This document shows, one piece after another, positions 52,917 through 61,529 of a DNA stretch of 64,000 bases. Position 1 is the first letter of the stretch; every line of letters starts with the position of its first letter. Under the pieces are notes generated by a model, which made no database searches, was not told where the DNA came from, and worked only from the letters and a program-made list of their open reading frames with translations. Made by a program: the position numbers and the translations under genes. The DNA lies in the NCBI GenBank assembly GCA_963828715.1, contig CAWHFX010000013.1, forward strand, positions 124,001 to 188,000. The letters run 5' to 3'. This DNA comes from JAQGMV01 sp963828715. GTDB taxonomy: Bacteria; Pseudomonadota; Gammaproteobacteria; Burkholderiales; SG8-41.

Positions 52917-53828
52917 GTGCTCATCACGCTCATACATAATCCAGGCGCAGGCGTTGACGATCAGCCCGACGGCGAAACGCTGCTGTCCATCATCCGCGCA
53001 GCGGGACATGAAGTTCGATATCAACCGTGCGAGAACGGGACATGGGCATCCGCTCTCGACGAGCCGGCCGACCTGGTCGCGGTCGCCGGCGGCGACGGCA
53101 CGGTAGGACGTGTCGCCAAAAAGCTGATCGGTCGCGATCTTCCGCTGGCCCCGTTGCCGCTGGGAACCGCTAACAACATCTCGAAGACACTGGGGCTCGC
53201 CGACCTTTCGCTCGCCGACATCGTCTTCGGCTGGAAGAACGCGCGGCACGTGAGCTTCGACGCCGGCGTCGCGAAGGGGCCCTGGGGCTCGCGCTATTTC
53301 ATGGAGGCGTTCGGTCTGGGATTGTTCGCCTGCACGCTGCCGATCGCGGAAGGGAACCGGAAGTTGAAGGCGCTCAAGGACGCCGACGCGAAGGTCGCTC
53401 ACGCGATCGGGCTGCTACGCCAGCGTCTGGAAGACTGCCCACCGAATGCTCTCGATCTGCGGCTGGACGGCCGCGACACGTCGGGCGATTACGTGATGCT
53501 CGAAGCCATGAACATGGCGTTCGTCGGTCCGAACCTTTATCTGGCGCCCGACCTCGATCCGGACGACGGGATGCTCGACGTCGTCGTCGTCACGAGTGAA
53601 GAGCGCGACAAGCTGCACGATTCGCTCGCAACATGGCAGGAAGGCGAGCTGGAGCATCCGAAGTTGACCCGGCATCTCGCTCGTGTCATCCAGCTCGAAT
53701 GGACCGGTTTCGAGGTGCATTTCGACGACGAGGCGTGGCCCGGGGACGACGACGAGCGCCCGGCGCTCACGCGTATCGAAGTCACCGTCGAGCGCGATGC
53801 TTTGAAGTTCGTGGCCCCACGGACCTGA
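52917..53828 (+). CDS. diacylglycerol/lipid kinase-family protein
   Basis: 303 residues with the likely start at GTG 52917 (LITLIHNPGAGVDDQPDGET); the frame is open to 52839 without similarity. Signature motifs are LVAVAGGDGTVGRVAKKLIG (GGDGT nucleotide binding) and LAPLPLGTANNISKTLGLA (GTANN). Then come YFMEAFGLGLFACTLP and a C-terminal DDGMLDVVVV. DAGK-type kinases phosphorylate lipid or sphingoid alcohols. It is divergent from surE by 76 bp and 7 bp upstream of the HD gene. Confidence 0.85.
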   Translation: MLITLIHNPGAGVDDQPDGETLLSIIRAAGHEVRYQPCENGTWASALDEPADLVAVAGGDGTVGRVAKKLIGRDLPLAPLPLGTANNISKTLGLADLSLADIVFGWKNARHVSFDAGVAKGPWGSRYFMEAFGLGLFACTLPIAEGNRKLKALKDADAKVAHAIGLLRQRLEDCPPNALDLRLDGRDTSGDYVMLEAMNMAFVGPNLYLAPDLDPDDGMLDVVVVTSEERDKLHDSLATWQEGELEHPKLTRHLARVIQLEWTGFEVHFDDEAWPGDDDERPALTRIEVTVERDALKFVAPRT

Positions 53829-53835
53829 TTATCGA

Positions 53836-54360
53836 ATGATGCTGAACGAAGACACCATTCTCATCGCGCACCCGGATCTCGGCGAAACAATCGAGCTCTC
53901 GCAGCGCGCACACGCCGGACAGGTGGACAAGTGCGGCCGGCCTTACTACCTGCACCCCTTGCGGGTCACCATGCGTCTCGCCAACTGCACGTCGGCCGAG
54001 CGCCACGCGGCGCTGCTGCACGACGTCGTCGAGGACACGTCCGTTACGCTCGACGATCTCCGCAAGCGGGCCTACAGCACGGAGATCATGGAGCTCGTGG
54101 ATCTGCTCACGCGACGCATGCCGGAGCGCGAGAGCCACAACCAGTACATGGATCGTCTCGTTCACAGCGGAAATGTGCAGGCGCTGCGCGTGAAGCTCGC
54201 GGACGTCTACGACAACATGAGTCCGGCGCGCACGCGCAATCTGCCGCCCGCCGATCGCGGCATGCGGCATCGCTTCGCCCGCGATGCCGAGCGCCTGCTC
54301 GGCGCGCTGAACGCGCTCGGAGACGAACTGCATCGGACGATCGTGGAAGGTGACTTGTAG
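53836..54360 (+). CDS. HD-domain phosphohydrolase (RelA/SpoT-like hydrolase fold)
   Basis: 174 residues: LSQRAHAGQVDKCGRPYYLH, HPLRVTMRLANCTSAERHAA, LLHDVVEDTSVTLDDLRK and ALRVKLADVYDNMSPAR. The H...HD...D metal ligands and the LLHDVVEDT block are those of small guanosine-3',5'-bisdiphosphate hydrolase-like (MESH1-type) proteins. They hydrolyse ppGpp or other nucleotides. It is 7 bp downstream of the lipid kinase gene, so it is cotranscribed. Confidence 0.85.
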   Translation: MMLNEDTILIAHPDLGETIELSQRAHAGQVDKCGRPYYLHPLRVTMRLANCTSAERHAALLHDVVEDTSVTLDDLRKRAYSTEIMELVDLLTRRMPERESHNQYMDRLVHSGNVQALRVKLADVYDNMSPARTRNLPPADRGMRHRFARDAERLLGALNALGDELHRTIVEGDL

Positions 54361-54361
54361 G

Positions 54362-55149
54362 TTAGAACGACCCGTAACGGTGAGCGGCGCGCCTGGGACA
54401 GGCTGCACGCTGGAGCGTGGCGTCGCTACGCGCGTAATGTGCGGCGACGTATCCTCCTCGCACATCGCCCGCAGCGTGCGCGAAGCAAACTCGCGCCGAT
54501 ACAGCACCCCGATGACCCACACCGTGCTCGCGATCATGAGCCACGGATGCAGGAACCAGGCGAGCGCGGCGACCGCGAAATAGTAGGCACGCAGCCCGTT
54601 GTTGAAGTGCTCGCCCGCGTAGGAAGTGATCTTCGCGATCGCGTTGATCACCGCCGCGTGCTGCTCCGGATTCTCCTTCGTCTGCCCCGGCGCAGCGGCC
54701 ATCATGATTCCGCAGAAATTGAGCTGCCGGATAGCCCAGGAAAACTTGAAAAACGCGTAGACGAAAATGCCGACGAGAAGCCCGATCTTGATCTCGAGCA
54801 GCCGCGCCGAGCCGCGGACCGTGAACGGCAGGCCGGACACGACATCGAGCGCCTGCTGCACGTAACCCGTAAGCGCAACGAGTGCGCCGAGGATCAGCAT
54901 GGTCGTGGATGCGAAGAACTGCGAGCTGCGCGTGACGTTGCGCATGACGTTCACGTCGACCATCCGGTTTTCGCGCTCGATCATGCGCACCATCCAGGTC
55001 CGGCGGTAGAAATCCATGCGGGCATGCAGGCTGGGGACGACCTTGCCGCGTCGCGACGCGAACGCGGCGTACAGAACCCACGCCGCGATCAGGAAGAACA
55101 TGCCGAAAATGTCGGGCGCCGTGGCGCTCAAGTCCTGGATGACGCTCAT
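54362..55149 (-). CDS. DUF599-family membrane protein, 3' end uncertain
   Basis: From ATG 55149: MSVIQDLSATAPDIFGMFFL, MDFYRRTWMVRMIERENRMV, DVNVMRNVTRSSQFFASTTM, then four or so helices to YRREFASRTLRAMCEEDT. DUF599 proteins of this kind are about 235 residues long and of unknown function. The reading frame has no stop at the expected place and continues, antisense to the whole HD gene, as far as 53782. A one-base shift after about 54440 would stop at 54362, which I take as the likely end. That choice is inference. Confidence 0.6.
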
Positions 55150-55223
55150 GCGTCCGCCCCCTCCCCTTATGCCCGCGATCATGGTATCCCGAACGAGGCG
55201 GCGAGGAATATCGGGCCAGCCGC

Positions 55224-56330
55224 TCAGAGGAAAAGCGTCAGGACACCCGTGTAGCCGTAGAGGCGGTTGTGCGAGATCTCACCGTTGCAGAAGAAGCCGA
55301 CCAGGGGGACGTCGCCGAGGCCGCTGCGGATGAGCTTGAGCTCTTCCGAGTCGGGACCGAAGAGGCTTGCGCCGCGGCCCAGGCACGAGTGGTAAACCGC
55401 ACCCCGCGGCGGCGCATACAAACCCTTCTTGATGCTGCTCAGCATGCGCTGCATGTCTTCCTGCGCCGTCTGCGCATTGCGGCGGCAGAACATGACTTTC
55501 GCATTCGGCTCGATCAGCTCGCCGATCGCGACGAGCTTGTTCGACGGATCGATCCCGACGAGGTTGCGCACCATGTAGTCCCCGGTGTCGCTCCCGGGGA
55601 TCGAGATACCAACGAAGACGTGCGCGCCGATACGCTCGATCTCCGCAGCGAGCTTCTCGCCGATGTCTTCGAGAAACACTTCGAGTGCCGGCCGCCCGTC
55701 GAGGGTGACCATGATGTTGCGCTGTGCGCTGGTGACGGTGTGCTTGGGTCCGATCGGCGAGCACCCCTGTGTCAGCCGTGTGGCGATCGTCACGGCATCG
55801 GAGAACGCGACGCCGGAAAGGCCGCCTTCCAGCACGCGATCGGCGACCTGCAGGTTCTGCTGGCGTGAGCTCGTCAGCCCGCCGAGCAGGAAACCGCTTT
55901 CGACCTTGCCCGCAAGCTGGGAGATGAGCTGCGGTAACCGCGCGTTGAACGGATCGGCATGTACGAGCGCGAATGCGGATTCCGATTCACCGCATTTGAG
56001 ATCGAGCCGCCGGACATCCTGCTCGCGCTCGATACCCGAAAACACCTTGAACGATCCGGGTTCGAACTCGCCGACCATGGCGACCGCCGCGGGGACATCG
56101 AGATATTCCTGGCCCGTTGCACACACGCCGACCCCGATCGTTCCCACCCAATGCGGGACGCCGCTCGCCTTGCGGCACGCGGAAAGGATCTCGGTGAGAT
56201 GGTCGGCGACCATGTCGGTCGCGTACAGGAAACCCAGGTTACCGCTGGCACCCTCGAGCTGTGCCGAGCAGCCTTGAGCGACGGCGCGCCAGTCGGCGCC
56301 GCGCGCGTGAGCGTATCTGAATTGACGCAT
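55224..56330 (-). CDS. FIST-domain sensory protein
   Basis: From ATG 56330 (MRQFRYAHARGADWRAVAQG), about 368 residues; the frame is open to 56384. It has FIST N features (LGFLYATDMVADHLTEILSA, GTIGVGVCATGQE, AFALVHADPF, GGLTSSRQQNLQ) and a FIST C block (FCRRNAQTAQEDMQRMLSSI, YHSCLGRGASLFG, PLVGFFCNGEI). FIST proteins bind small ligands, probably amino acids, and signal to partner transducers. No transducer is adjacent. The 56385-56559 spacer contains no gene. Confidence 0.85.
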   Translation of the reverse strand: MRQFRYAHARGADWRAVAQGCSAQLEGASGNLGFLYATDMVADHLTEILSACRKASGVPHWVGTIGVGVCATGQEYLDVPAAVAMVGEFEPGSFKVFSGIEREQDVRRLDLKCGESESAFALVHADPFNARLPQLISQLAGKVESGFLLGGLTSSRQQNLQVADRVLEGGLSGVAFSDAVTIATRLTQGCSPIGPKHTVTSAQRNIMVTLDGRPALEVFLEDIGEKLAAEIERIGAHVFVGISIPGSDTGDYMVRNLVGIDPSNKLVAIGELIEPNAKVMFCRRNAQTAQEDMQRMLSSIKKGLYAPPRGAVYHSCLGRGASLFGPDSEELKLIRSGLGDVPLVGFFCNGEISHNRLYGYTGVLTLFL

Positions 56331-56559
56331 GGCATAGCAGGCAGGTCGTGCCGGGAAGCCGTCCTGCGGGCGCTCCTGAGACAAGGCGAGGATGCTAGCA
56401 CGATTGAGCGCCTCGCCATCGGCGCGAACCGCCCGTTGGCGTAGCGGAGCGGTCGTGGCGACCCGGAAGCGGGCAGAGGCACGCGCGTTAGAACCGCGGT
56501 CTTACGCACACCGCTACGCAGCCCCGCTCACCGATACGGGGCGGTACTGACAATTCCCC

Positions 56560-57825
56560 TTAGTCGATCGCCAGCACCACGATCGCCAGGGCGGCGCCCA
56601 CGCCCGCCGGCACGCCGAAGCGCTCCAGGTTCGAGATGGACTCACCGGCGACGATCTCGACCGGTACGTCCGTGAGCTCGAGCACACGATTGGTGATCGA
56701 ATCTTCGAGCAGGCGTGTGAGCGAGTTCTTGCGCGCAGTGCCCATGATGATTTCGTTCACCGCGAGCTCGCGTGCGACGCGCGTGATCGTCTCGGCCTTC
56801 TCGCCCAGCTCGACGTGTTCCGTGAACGGCACGCCGAAGCGGCGCAGGACGGAGCGCACCGGCTCGAGCGCCTTGTCGGCCTGTTCCCGATGATAGTCCG
56901 CACGGTTCCTGCGACTGCTGAAGCGCGAGACATGCTGCGAAAACGGACGCCGCACATTGAGCACATGCACCTCGAGTTGATGGTCGTTCATGAACCGATT
57001 GATGACGTGCCTGGCCGCTCTCACCGAGTTGGCCGAGCCGTCTGCAGGGAGCAGGACTTTGGTCATTGCAACACCTCCTCTGATGATGCCCGGCGCGGCG
57101 ACGGCCGCTTCAGGCGTTGGCAAAAGATCCACGACATGCTGCGCGACGCGGGCGCGCACGCTGGCGTAGTTGGCGAGAAAGCCGGCCGTGAGCACGCCGC
57201 CGATCACGGCGATGTAGGCGATGGCCGTGAGTCCCGGGACCGCTGCGAGATACGCCTGAAGCAGCGGCTCGCTCGTCACCATCTTCACCGCGGTCCAGGC
57301 GAGCACGCCGCTTCCGACATAGACGATGATCGGATGGCGCTCGACGAACTTGAGAATGAGCTGGCTGCCCCAGATGACGATCGGAATGCTGATCAGCAGT
57401 CCCATTATCACAAGCAGGAAACTGCCCTGCGCGGCGCCGGCGACCGCGAGCACGTTGTCGAGGCCCATCAGCGCGTCCGCGACGATGATGGTTTTCATGG
57501 CCGTCCAGAAGCCCGCCGCTCGATTGAGCGCGTGCTCTTCTCCCGCGTTGTTGTTGATGATGAGCTTCCACGCGATCCACACGAGCAGCGAGCCGCCGAT
57601 CGCGAGCAGGCCGGGAATCCTGAGCAGCCACACGACTGCCATCGTCATCGCACTGCGTACGATGATCGCCCCGATCGTGCCCCAGACGATCGCGCGCTTG
57701 CGGTGACTCGGCGGCAACCCGCGGGCGGCGAGCGCGATGACGATCGCGTTATCACCGGCAAGAACCAGGTCGATAACGACGATCGCCAGAAGGGCCGAGA
57801 GAAATTCTGTCGAGAGTAGCTCCAT
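56560..57825 (-). CDS. TerC-family membrane protein fused to a UspA domain
   Basis: 421 residues from ATG 57825 with AAGGAGG upstream. The first 230 residues are TerC/Alx-like: LAIVVIDLVLAGDNAIVIAL, VADALMGLDNVLAVAGAAQG, with acidic residues in the helices that bind manganese in this family. The last 155 are a universal-stress domain starting MTKVLLPADGSANSVRAARH and including EIIMGTARKNSLTRLLEDSI. The junction contains its own AGAGGAGGTGTTGCAATG, a ribosome binding site and start for the UspA part alone. TerC proteins export Mn2+. A yybP-ykoY riboswitch lies in the leader. Confidence 0.85.
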   Translation of the reverse strand: MELLSTEFLSALLAIVVIDLVLAGDNAIVIALAARGLPPSHRKRAIVWGTIGAIIVRSAMTMAVVWLLRIPGLLAIGGSLLVWIAWKLIINNNAGEEHALNRAAGFWTAMKTIIVADALMGLDNVLAVAGAAQGSFLLVIMGLLISIPIVIWGSQLILKFVERHPIIVYVGSGVLAWTAVKMVTSEPLLQAYLAAVPGLTAIAYIAVIGGVLTAGFLANYASVRARVAQHVVDLLPTPEAAVAAPGIIRGGVAMTKVLLPADGSANSVRAARHVINRFMNDHQLEVHVLNVRRPFSQHVSRFSSRRNRADYHREQADKALEPVRSVLRRFGVPFTEHVELGEKAETITRVARELAVNEIIMGTARKNSLTRLLEDSITNRVLELTDVPVEIVAGESISNLERFGVPAGVGAALAIVVLAID

Positions 57826-57885
57826 GATCTGCCTCCTTGTCCGCAGTCGAGATGTCTCCGGACACGAGCGAACGAGACCGCCGCG

Positions 57886-58066
57886 TCCGGCGAGGTCTCG
57901 CTTTGCGCCTGCGCCTCCCATCGGCCATGGCGCCGGAGCAACCGGGGCTCTCCACCCGGCTTGACGGCTGCTCCCCGGCAGCCTGAGGAATGTCCCGACA
58001 AGTCCGACGTGGAGTCGGTGCTTGCTCAGAGCTTCCCTGGCTGTCGAAGCTACTCCCCTCTTCGAG
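57886..58066 (-). ncRNA. yybP-ykoY (Mn2+) riboswitch in the terC leader
   Basis: On the minus strand the leader contains GAGGGGAGTAGC about 240 nt upstream of the start codon and GCGAGACCTCG at the 3' side, the two conserved flanks of the yybP-ykoY aptamer. Between them lie several stable hairpins. The 3' P1 strand CGAGACC can instead pair with GGTCTCG just downstream, giving two exclusive folds. No T-run follows and the AAGGAGG lies close by, so control is probably translational. TerC/Alx genes are classic targets of this Mn2+-sensing RNA. Confidence 0.8.
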
Positions 58067-58325
58067 GTACCGCGAAAACTTCCCGACGTCGCGGTAAACG
58101 TCGCGCATTATCGGAAGAGTGCGTCCGTGAAGTGAAATGAAGAGTCATCATCTCGCCCATTGCGTTTGTCGAACGTGTTTACGAAACGGCATGCAAGGCA
58201 TCACGATTCGCAGCCGCATAGCGAAAGTCGTATGACCGGCATTACACGACGCAATGAACGGGCTATTGACCGGCACGAGATGGCAGTGCTGTAATCCAGA
58301 CCGTGCTCCGTGAGGAGCACTCCCT

Positions 58326-58449
58326 GCAAAGGGGAGTAGCTTGGGCGGCGCGACAAAGCGTCGTTTCGGCACGGTCGTCATTCCGAGACTCAGGCACCAG
58401 GGTCTCCGGCCGGGCCGGCAACCAGAGCGTTGTAAGCGAGACCTTTGCC
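58326..58449 (+). ncRNA. yybP-ykoY (Mn2+) riboswitch, divergent second copy
   Basis: GCAAAGGGGAGTAGC opens and GCGAGACCTTTGC closes the aptamer, with a perfect seven-pair P1 (GCAAAGG/CCTTTGC). CATTCCGAGACTCAGG and the GGCCGGGCCGGCAACC segment fit the inner arms. The 3' P1 strand can alternatively pair as GACCT with AGGTC at 58460-58465. A terminator follows at 58484. The next gene is a LysR regulator, not one of the usual transporters. Confidence 0.85.
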
Positions 58450-58483
58450 CCAACGGGCAGAGGTCGTTTGCGAAGAGGCAAAC

Positions 58484-58520
58484 AGCGGCCTTCCCGTCCG
58501 GGTAAAGGCCGCTTTGCTTT
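58484..58520 (+). terminator. intrinsic terminator of the riboswitch expression platform
   Basis: AGCGGCCTT (58484-58492) pairs with AAGGCCGCT (58505-58513), with a nested CCCG/CGGG, followed by TTGCTTT. It lies 35 bp after the aptamer and 67 bp before the LysR start codon, the right place for Mn2+-controlled premature termination. It could alternatively end the leader of a gene that has since been lost. Confidence 0.75.
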
Positions 58521-58587
58521 GTGCGCGCGGCAAGGAGCGCGCCCACGGCAGCGGGATCTCAACGTCGCACCTGCACGTGAGGTATCC

Positions 58588-59616
58588 ATGCCCAACAGCC
58601 GTATACAACGCTATCTCCGACACGGAACGCTGACCCAGCTGCGCGTGCTGGACGCCATCGCCCGCCACGGCAGTTTCACGCGTGCTGGCGAAGAGCTGCA
58701 CATGGCGCAGCCCACCGTGTCCGTTCACATGAAGAAGCTCACCGAGACGATCGGTGTCCCGCTCGTGCAGCCCGTCGGCAAGAAAGTTCAGCTCACCGCG
58801 GTCGGCGAGGAGGTCCGCGCCACCTGTATCAGGATCTTCGAAGCTTTCAGTGACCTGCACGAATCGATATCGGATCTGCACGGGCTCAGATCCGGGAGGC
58901 TGCGCATCGGCACAACCACCGCCGGCGAATGCCTGATGCCGCAGCTCCTCGCGGCGTTCGTCAGGAAACATCCGGCGATCGAAGTGTCGGTGCACGTGAG
59001 CTCACGTCAGGCATTGGTCGAGCGCCTGGACGACAACGCCGACGACCTGTATCTGTTCGCGAACCCGCCCACGGACGATTCACTCGCCGTGCATCCGGTG
59101 CTGCCCAACCCGCTCGTCGCAATCGGGCCCGCCACGCACCCCCTTGCGCGTGAGAAGAGCGTTGCGTTCGAGCGCTTCGCGCACGAGCCGTTGCTCATGC
59201 GCGAGCGCGGCTCCGGCACGCGCCTCGCCGTGGAACGGCTGTTCGCGGAGCACCACCTGCGACCGCACACGAAGATGGAGCTCGGCAGCAACGAAACGAT
59301 ACGCGAGGCGATCGTCGCCGGGCTCGGGGTGTCGCTCGTCTATCGTTATGCGCTCGGGTTCGACCTCGATCCGCGCCGCATCGCCATCCTCGACGTGGAG
59401 GGCATCCCTCGCGACAGTCACTGGCATCTGATTCATCCCGCCAATCGCCAGCTCTCGTTCATCGCGCAGACGTTCCTCGCGTTCGCGCGCAGGGAAGCAC
59501 AACGCATATTCGAAGAGCGCGTCGCGGAGGGGCGGCGCTCGCCTTCAACTCGGGCCTCGCCGCCCGACGGAACAGAAGGAACCCGACCGCTCCGCTCCCA
59601 TGGTTTCCCTCCGTAA
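58588..59616 (+). CDS. LysR-family transcriptional regulator (CbbR-like)
   Basis: From ATG 58588 (GTGAGG upstream): MPNSRIQRYLRHGTLTQLRV, LDAIARHGSFTRAGEELHMA and QPTVSVHMKKLTETIGVPLV form the winged helix. The effector-binding domain includes LRIGTTTAGECLMPQLLAAF, LMRERGSGTRLAVERLFAEH and AIVAGLGVSLVYRYALG, closest in style to CbbR/CysB-type regulators. The frame is also open upstream through the riboswitch, but that part is non-coding. The last 25 or so residues (GRRSPSTRASPPDGTEG and on) come from an inverted copy of the dispersed repeat. Confidence 0.88.
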   Translation: MPNSRIQRYLRHGTLTQLRVLDAIARHGSFTRAGEELHMAQPTVSVHMKKLTETIGVPLVQPVGKKVQLTAVGEEVRATCIRIFEAFSDLHESISDLHGLRSGRLRIGTTTAGECLMPQLLAAFVRKHPAIEVSVHVSSRQALVERLDDNADDLYLFANPPTDDSLAVHPVLPNPLVAIGPATHPLAREKSVAFERFAHEPLLMRERGSGTRLAVERLFAEHHLRPHTKMELGSNETIREAIVAGLGVSLVYRYALGFDLDPRRIAILDVEGIPRDSHWHLIHPANRQLSFIAQTFLAFARREAQRIFEERVAEGRRSPSTRASPPDGTEGTRPLRSHGFPP

Positions 59617-59664
59617 CCTCCTTGTCCTTCGTCGCGTGCCGGATCGCTGGACCGACACGCTGCT
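59527..59664. repeat. dispersed ~140-bp intergenic element, copy 4 (inverted)
   Basis: The minus strand reads AGCAGCGTGTCG, a spacer, ACGCGACGAAGGACAAGGAG, GTTACGGAGGGAAACCATGG, a diverged middle, TTCTGTTCCGTCGGGCGGCG and GGCGAGCGCCGCCCC. It overlaps the 3' end of the LysR gene and supplies its stop codon (59614-59616). Confidence 0.8.
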
Positions 59665-59723
59665 GGCATGCGCGGGAGATGCGGGTTCTATAATGAGCCA
59701 TTCGGAAACAGCGAGGCACCGGA

Positions 59724-60518
59724 ATGGACTCCGCATACGCGAACACGGGCGAGCTTCTACGGACGGACAGCGGCGGGATTGCCACGCTCACGTTGAACCG
59801 GCCCCAGCAGTTCAATGCGCTCTCGATCTCGCTGCTCGACGCGCTTCAGCGCGAGCTCGACCGGATCGCAGGTGACGACAGTGTGCGGGTCGTGGTGCTC
59901 GCAGGTAACGGCAAAGCATTCTGTGCCGGACACGATCTGAAGGAAATCAGGGCGCACGGCGGAAGCGCATTCGCAGAGGATGTTTTCGGGCGCTGCTCGC
60001 GGATCATGCTCAGTCTCACGCGCATGCCGCAGCCGACGATTGCGCGCGTGCACGGCTTCGCATTTGCAGCAGGTTGCCAGCTCGTTGCGCAGAGTGACCT
60101 CGCAGTGGCTGCCCGCGGCGCGCAGTTTGCGACGTCCGGCGTGAAGTTCGGACTCTTCTGCAATACGCCCGGCGTCGCACTCGCTCGCAATGTCTCGCGC
60201 AAACAGGCGCTGGAGATGCTCCTGACCGGCGAAGCGATCGACGCGGAGACCGCACTCGCGCGCGGCCTGCTGAACCGCGTGGTCGAAGCCGAGGCGCTCG
60301 ACCAGGAAATCCAGAAGCTGTGTCAGATGATCATCGACAAGACGCCGGTCGCCGTTGCTTCCGGCAAGCGCACGTTTTACGAGCAGCTCGAAACGGGACT
60401 CGAAGACGCATACGCGCTCGCGACACAGTCGATGGTGTGCAACGTCATGACCGAGGACGCCGCGGAGGGCATCGACGCTTTTGCGGCGAAACGAAAACCG
60501 GTGTGGCGCGGCAGGTGA
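59724..60518 (+). CDS. enoyl-CoA hydratase/isomerase-family protein
   Basis: 264 residues: IATLTLNRPQQFNALSISLL, VVVLAGNGKAFCAGHDLKEI, the oxyanion-hole region RVHGFAFAAGCQLVAQSDLA, and ATSGVKFGLFCNTPGVALAR. The usual second catalytic glutamate position is occupied by GLFCNTPGV, as in ECHDC3-like members. It hydrates or isomerises acyl-CoA substrates; the pathway is not evident. Four bases separate it from the beta-propeller gene, so they are cotranscribed. Confidence 0.88.
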   Translation: MDSAYANTGELLRTDSGGIATLTLNRPQQFNALSISLLDALQRELDRIAGDDSVRVVVLAGNGKAFCAGHDLKEIRAHGGSAFAEDVFGRCSRIMLSLTRMPQPTIARVHGFAFAAGCQLVAQSDLAVAARGAQFATSGVKFGLFCNTPGVALARNVSRKQALEMLLTGEAIDAETALARGLLNRVVEAEALDQEIQKLCQMIIDKTPVAVASGKRTFYEQLETGLEDAYALATQSMVCNVMTEDAAEGIDAFAAKRKPVWRGR

Positions 60519-60521
60519 CGG

Positions 60522-61508
60522 ATGAAAACAGCCTTGTCCATCGCCCTTGCGCTTCTCCCGTGTGCAGCGTCCGCCGGCGGATCCAACTACGCGGTTCAGC
60601 CCGGCTCGCTCCCCGAGATCACAGGGAAAGTGACAGAGTGGCCGGTACCCACGCCGCGTTTCGCACGCGACCCGGCGCCGGCACCCGACGGCAGCATCTA
60701 CATCACGGTCATGAGCGGCAACAAGGTGGCGCGCTTCGATCCGAAGACCGCCACTTTCAAGGAGTGGAACATGCCGGCGGGCCACCACCCGCACGGCTTG
60801 CTCGTGGATCGGCACGGCATCGTCTGGACCACCGGTAACGGCAACGGAACGATCGGCCGACTCGATCCCGCATCCGGCAAGGTCACGGAATTCAAGACAC
60901 CGTCGGGCGGAGGGGGCCCGCACACGCTCGTCATCACGGACGACGGCACCACGATCTGGTTCACCCTGCAGAGCGGAAACAAGATCGCAAGACTCGACAC
61001 GACCACCGGCGCGATACGCGAGTACCCGACGTCCGGCGGCCCCTACGGTATTGCGCTCGACAAGTCAGGCAACGTCTGGTTCTGCCGCATGGGCGATAAC
61101 AAGCTCGGGAAGCTCGACCCGCGGAGCGGTCAATTCAGCGAGGTCGCGACGGGCCGCGGCTCCGCGCCGAGAAGAATGGCGACGGCACCCGACGGGACGC
61201 TGTGGGTCACTCTCTACGGCAACGGCAAGCTCGCCAAAGTCGATCCGTCCGCGATGAAGGTCGTCAAGGAGTACCCGCTGCCGTCCGGTAACGCCGGGCC
61301 GTATGCCGTGACCGTCGACGGCGCAGGCATCGTCTGGGTGAACGAGATCAACACGGACACCGTGGTGCGCTTCGATCCCGCCACCGAGTACATGCGCATG
61401 GTGGCGCTCCCGTCTTCCAACGTGGGCATCCGCAAGATGATCGTGGACGCGTCCGGACGTCTCTGGTACATGGGCTCGCACAACGGCCGGTTGGGCCTCG
61501 TGCAGTAA
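60522..61508 (+). CDS. streptogramin lyase (Vgb)-like secreted beta-propeller
   Basis: 328 residues with a signal peptide (MKTALSIALALLPCAASAGG). About seven repeated blades follow the pattern F-xxP-G-PHG...D--G--W-T--GNGTIGRLDP, for example HHPHGLLVDRHGIVWTTGNG, GGPYGIALDKSGNVWFCRMG and AGPYAVTVDGAGIVWVNEIN. This is the virginiamycin B lyase/SMP-30-like propeller family. In most environmental bacteria the function is unknown, and antibiotic inactivation should not be assumed. Secretion to the periplasm is predicted. Confidence 0.82.
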   Translation: MKTALSIALALLPCAASAGGSNYAVQPGSLPEITGKVTEWPVPTPRFARDPAPAPDGSIYITVMSGNKVARFDPKTATFKEWNMPAGHHPHGLLVDRHGIVWTTGNGNGTIGRLDPASGKVTEFKTPSGGGGPHTLVITDDGTTIWFTLQSGNKIARLDTTTGAIREYPTSGGPYGIALDKSGNVWFCRMGDNKLGKLDPRSGQFSEVATGRGSAPRRMATAPDGTLWVTLYGNGKLAKVDPSAMKVVKEYPLPSGNAGPYAVTVDGAGIVWVNEINTDTVVRFDPATEYMRMVALPSSNVGIRKMIVDASGRLWYMGSHNGRLGLVQ

Positions 61509-61529
61509 GCACATATACCGAACGTTCGT

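Noticed and set aside
56400..56530. GC-rich stretch with GCGTTAGA resembling an attC end
   Set aside because: No partner box, no palindrome with an unpaired base and no cassette gene nearby.
58263..58595. Overlapping minus-strand ORFs upstream of the LysR gene
   Set aside because: They are antisense to the riboswitch and terminator and have no protein-like features.
60522..61508. Streptogramin resistance by the Vgb-like protein
   Set aside because: It has a signal peptide and no resistance context; most such propellers in environmental bacteria have other, unknown roles.
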